From the NCBI GenBank assembly GCA_052148155.1, contig JBKQIY010000260.1, positions 1-13,669 on the forward strand: a stretch of 13,669 nucleotides of DNA, written 5' to 3'. Source of the DNA: JBBQER01 sp052148155 (GTDB lineage Bacteria; Actinomycetota; Acidimicrobiia; IMCC26256; PALSA-610). Every line of letters starts with the position of its first letter. Position 1 is the first letter of the stretch. This document shows positions 13,439 to 13,669 of the stretch, in pieces. Under the pieces are notes generated by a model. That model searched no databases. It had not been told where the DNA came from and saw nothing but the letters and a program-made list of their open reading frames with translations. Position numbers and translations under genes: made by a program.

Positions 13439-13669
13439 GTGACGACGCGCCGTGGCGCAACCCAGCGGGCGCTCCGCCGATTTTTCGTACTTGCAGTGGC
13501 CTTGTGCGCGCTCTACGCGACTCTCGGGGGGCCGGTGTCGGCAGCCGCTGCCCACATGACAGCGGAAGCGTTGCCGGATACCAATCTTGGTGATCAGGTG
13601 ATCACGGTCGCCTGGCAGGGTTTCGCGCCGACCCAACCGGACGGTACTGACGGTGTCGTCATCCTGCAG
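13439..13669 (+). CDS. Secreted protein of unknown function, 3' end outside window
   Basis: The GTG at 13439 follows a strong AGGAGG ribosome site (13424-13429). Seventy-seven codons are visible. The start, MTTRRGATQRALRRF, is a basic n-region followed by a hydrophobic stretch (FVLAVALCALYATLGG) and VSAAAA, which would be cut by signal peptidase near residue 35-39. There is no lipobox Cys. The mature part begins with LPDTNLGDQVITVAWQGFAP and reaches GVVILQ, reminiscent of the beta-strand start of neocarzinostatin/Ig-like domains in secreted actinobacterial proteins. That likeness is weak because the gene is cut. It is divergent from pstC across a 219-base regulatory region and could be phosphate-regulated. 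Confidence 0.82.
   Translation, partial: MTTRRGATQRALRRFFVLAVALCALYATLGGPVSAAAAHMTAEALPDTNLGDQVITVAWQGFAPTQPDGTDGVVILQ

Overview
The window is GC-rich, gene-dense DNA with many GTG starts and several actinobacterial families (a DUF2630-like helical protein, a DUF2332 protein, a stearoyl-type desaturase, a two-permease Pst operon). It fits a high-GC Actinomycetota chromosome, possibly a deep lineage such as Acidimicrobiia. That placement is an inference from gene content, since there is no rRNA or other marker gene here. I found no tRNA, rRNA, CRISPR array or insertion sequence.

Region 1 (1-3007, minus strand): an acyl-CoA/aldehyde catabolic cluster. An enoyl-CoA hydratase/isomerase-family protein is followed after 2 bases by a 2,4-dienoyl-CoA-reductase-type SDR. 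After a 326-base spacer comes an aldehyde dehydrogenase that leaves the window and shows an apparent 1-base frameshift at its last visible codons. Together they suggest oxidation of an aldehyde and handling of unsaturated acyl-CoAs.

Region 2 (3139-5484): a small DUF2630-like protein (minus) faces away from a cold-shock protein (plus) that ends in a strong 13-bp hairpin. Next are a membrane acyl-CoA desaturase, a decayed universal-stress-protein (UspA) gene and a 37-residue lysine-rich microprotein.

Region 3 (5511-8601, plus strand): an SDR with an atypical active-site region, a 67-aa Cys-rich protein coupled to it by a 1-base overlap, an N-terminally truncated ArsR-type regulator, a His-rich CDF metal transporter without the usual cytoplasmic C-terminal domain, and a DUF2332 protein. 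Cold shock, desaturation, the stress-protein relic and metal efflux give regions 2-3 an envelope/stress flavour, but the genes need not form one pathway.

Region 4 (8647-13219, minus strand): a complete high-affinity phosphate ABC transporter in the order pstC-pstA-pstB-pstS, translationally coupled by two ATGA overlaps. PstS is last and is unusual: it has a Sec signal peptide without a lipobox Cys, a long Pro/Ala/Gly/Thr linker and a C-terminal transmembrane anchor. PstA carries an extra N-terminal membrane region. A divergent intergenic region (13220-13438) holds a PHO-box-like 11-nt direct repeat and separates pstC from a secreted protein that runs off the right edge.

I see no clear new multigene defence or mobile system. 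The observations most worth following are the tail-anchored PstS, the divergent secreted gene next to the candidate PHO box, the two decayed genes (UspA and ArsR), and the ALDH frameshift.
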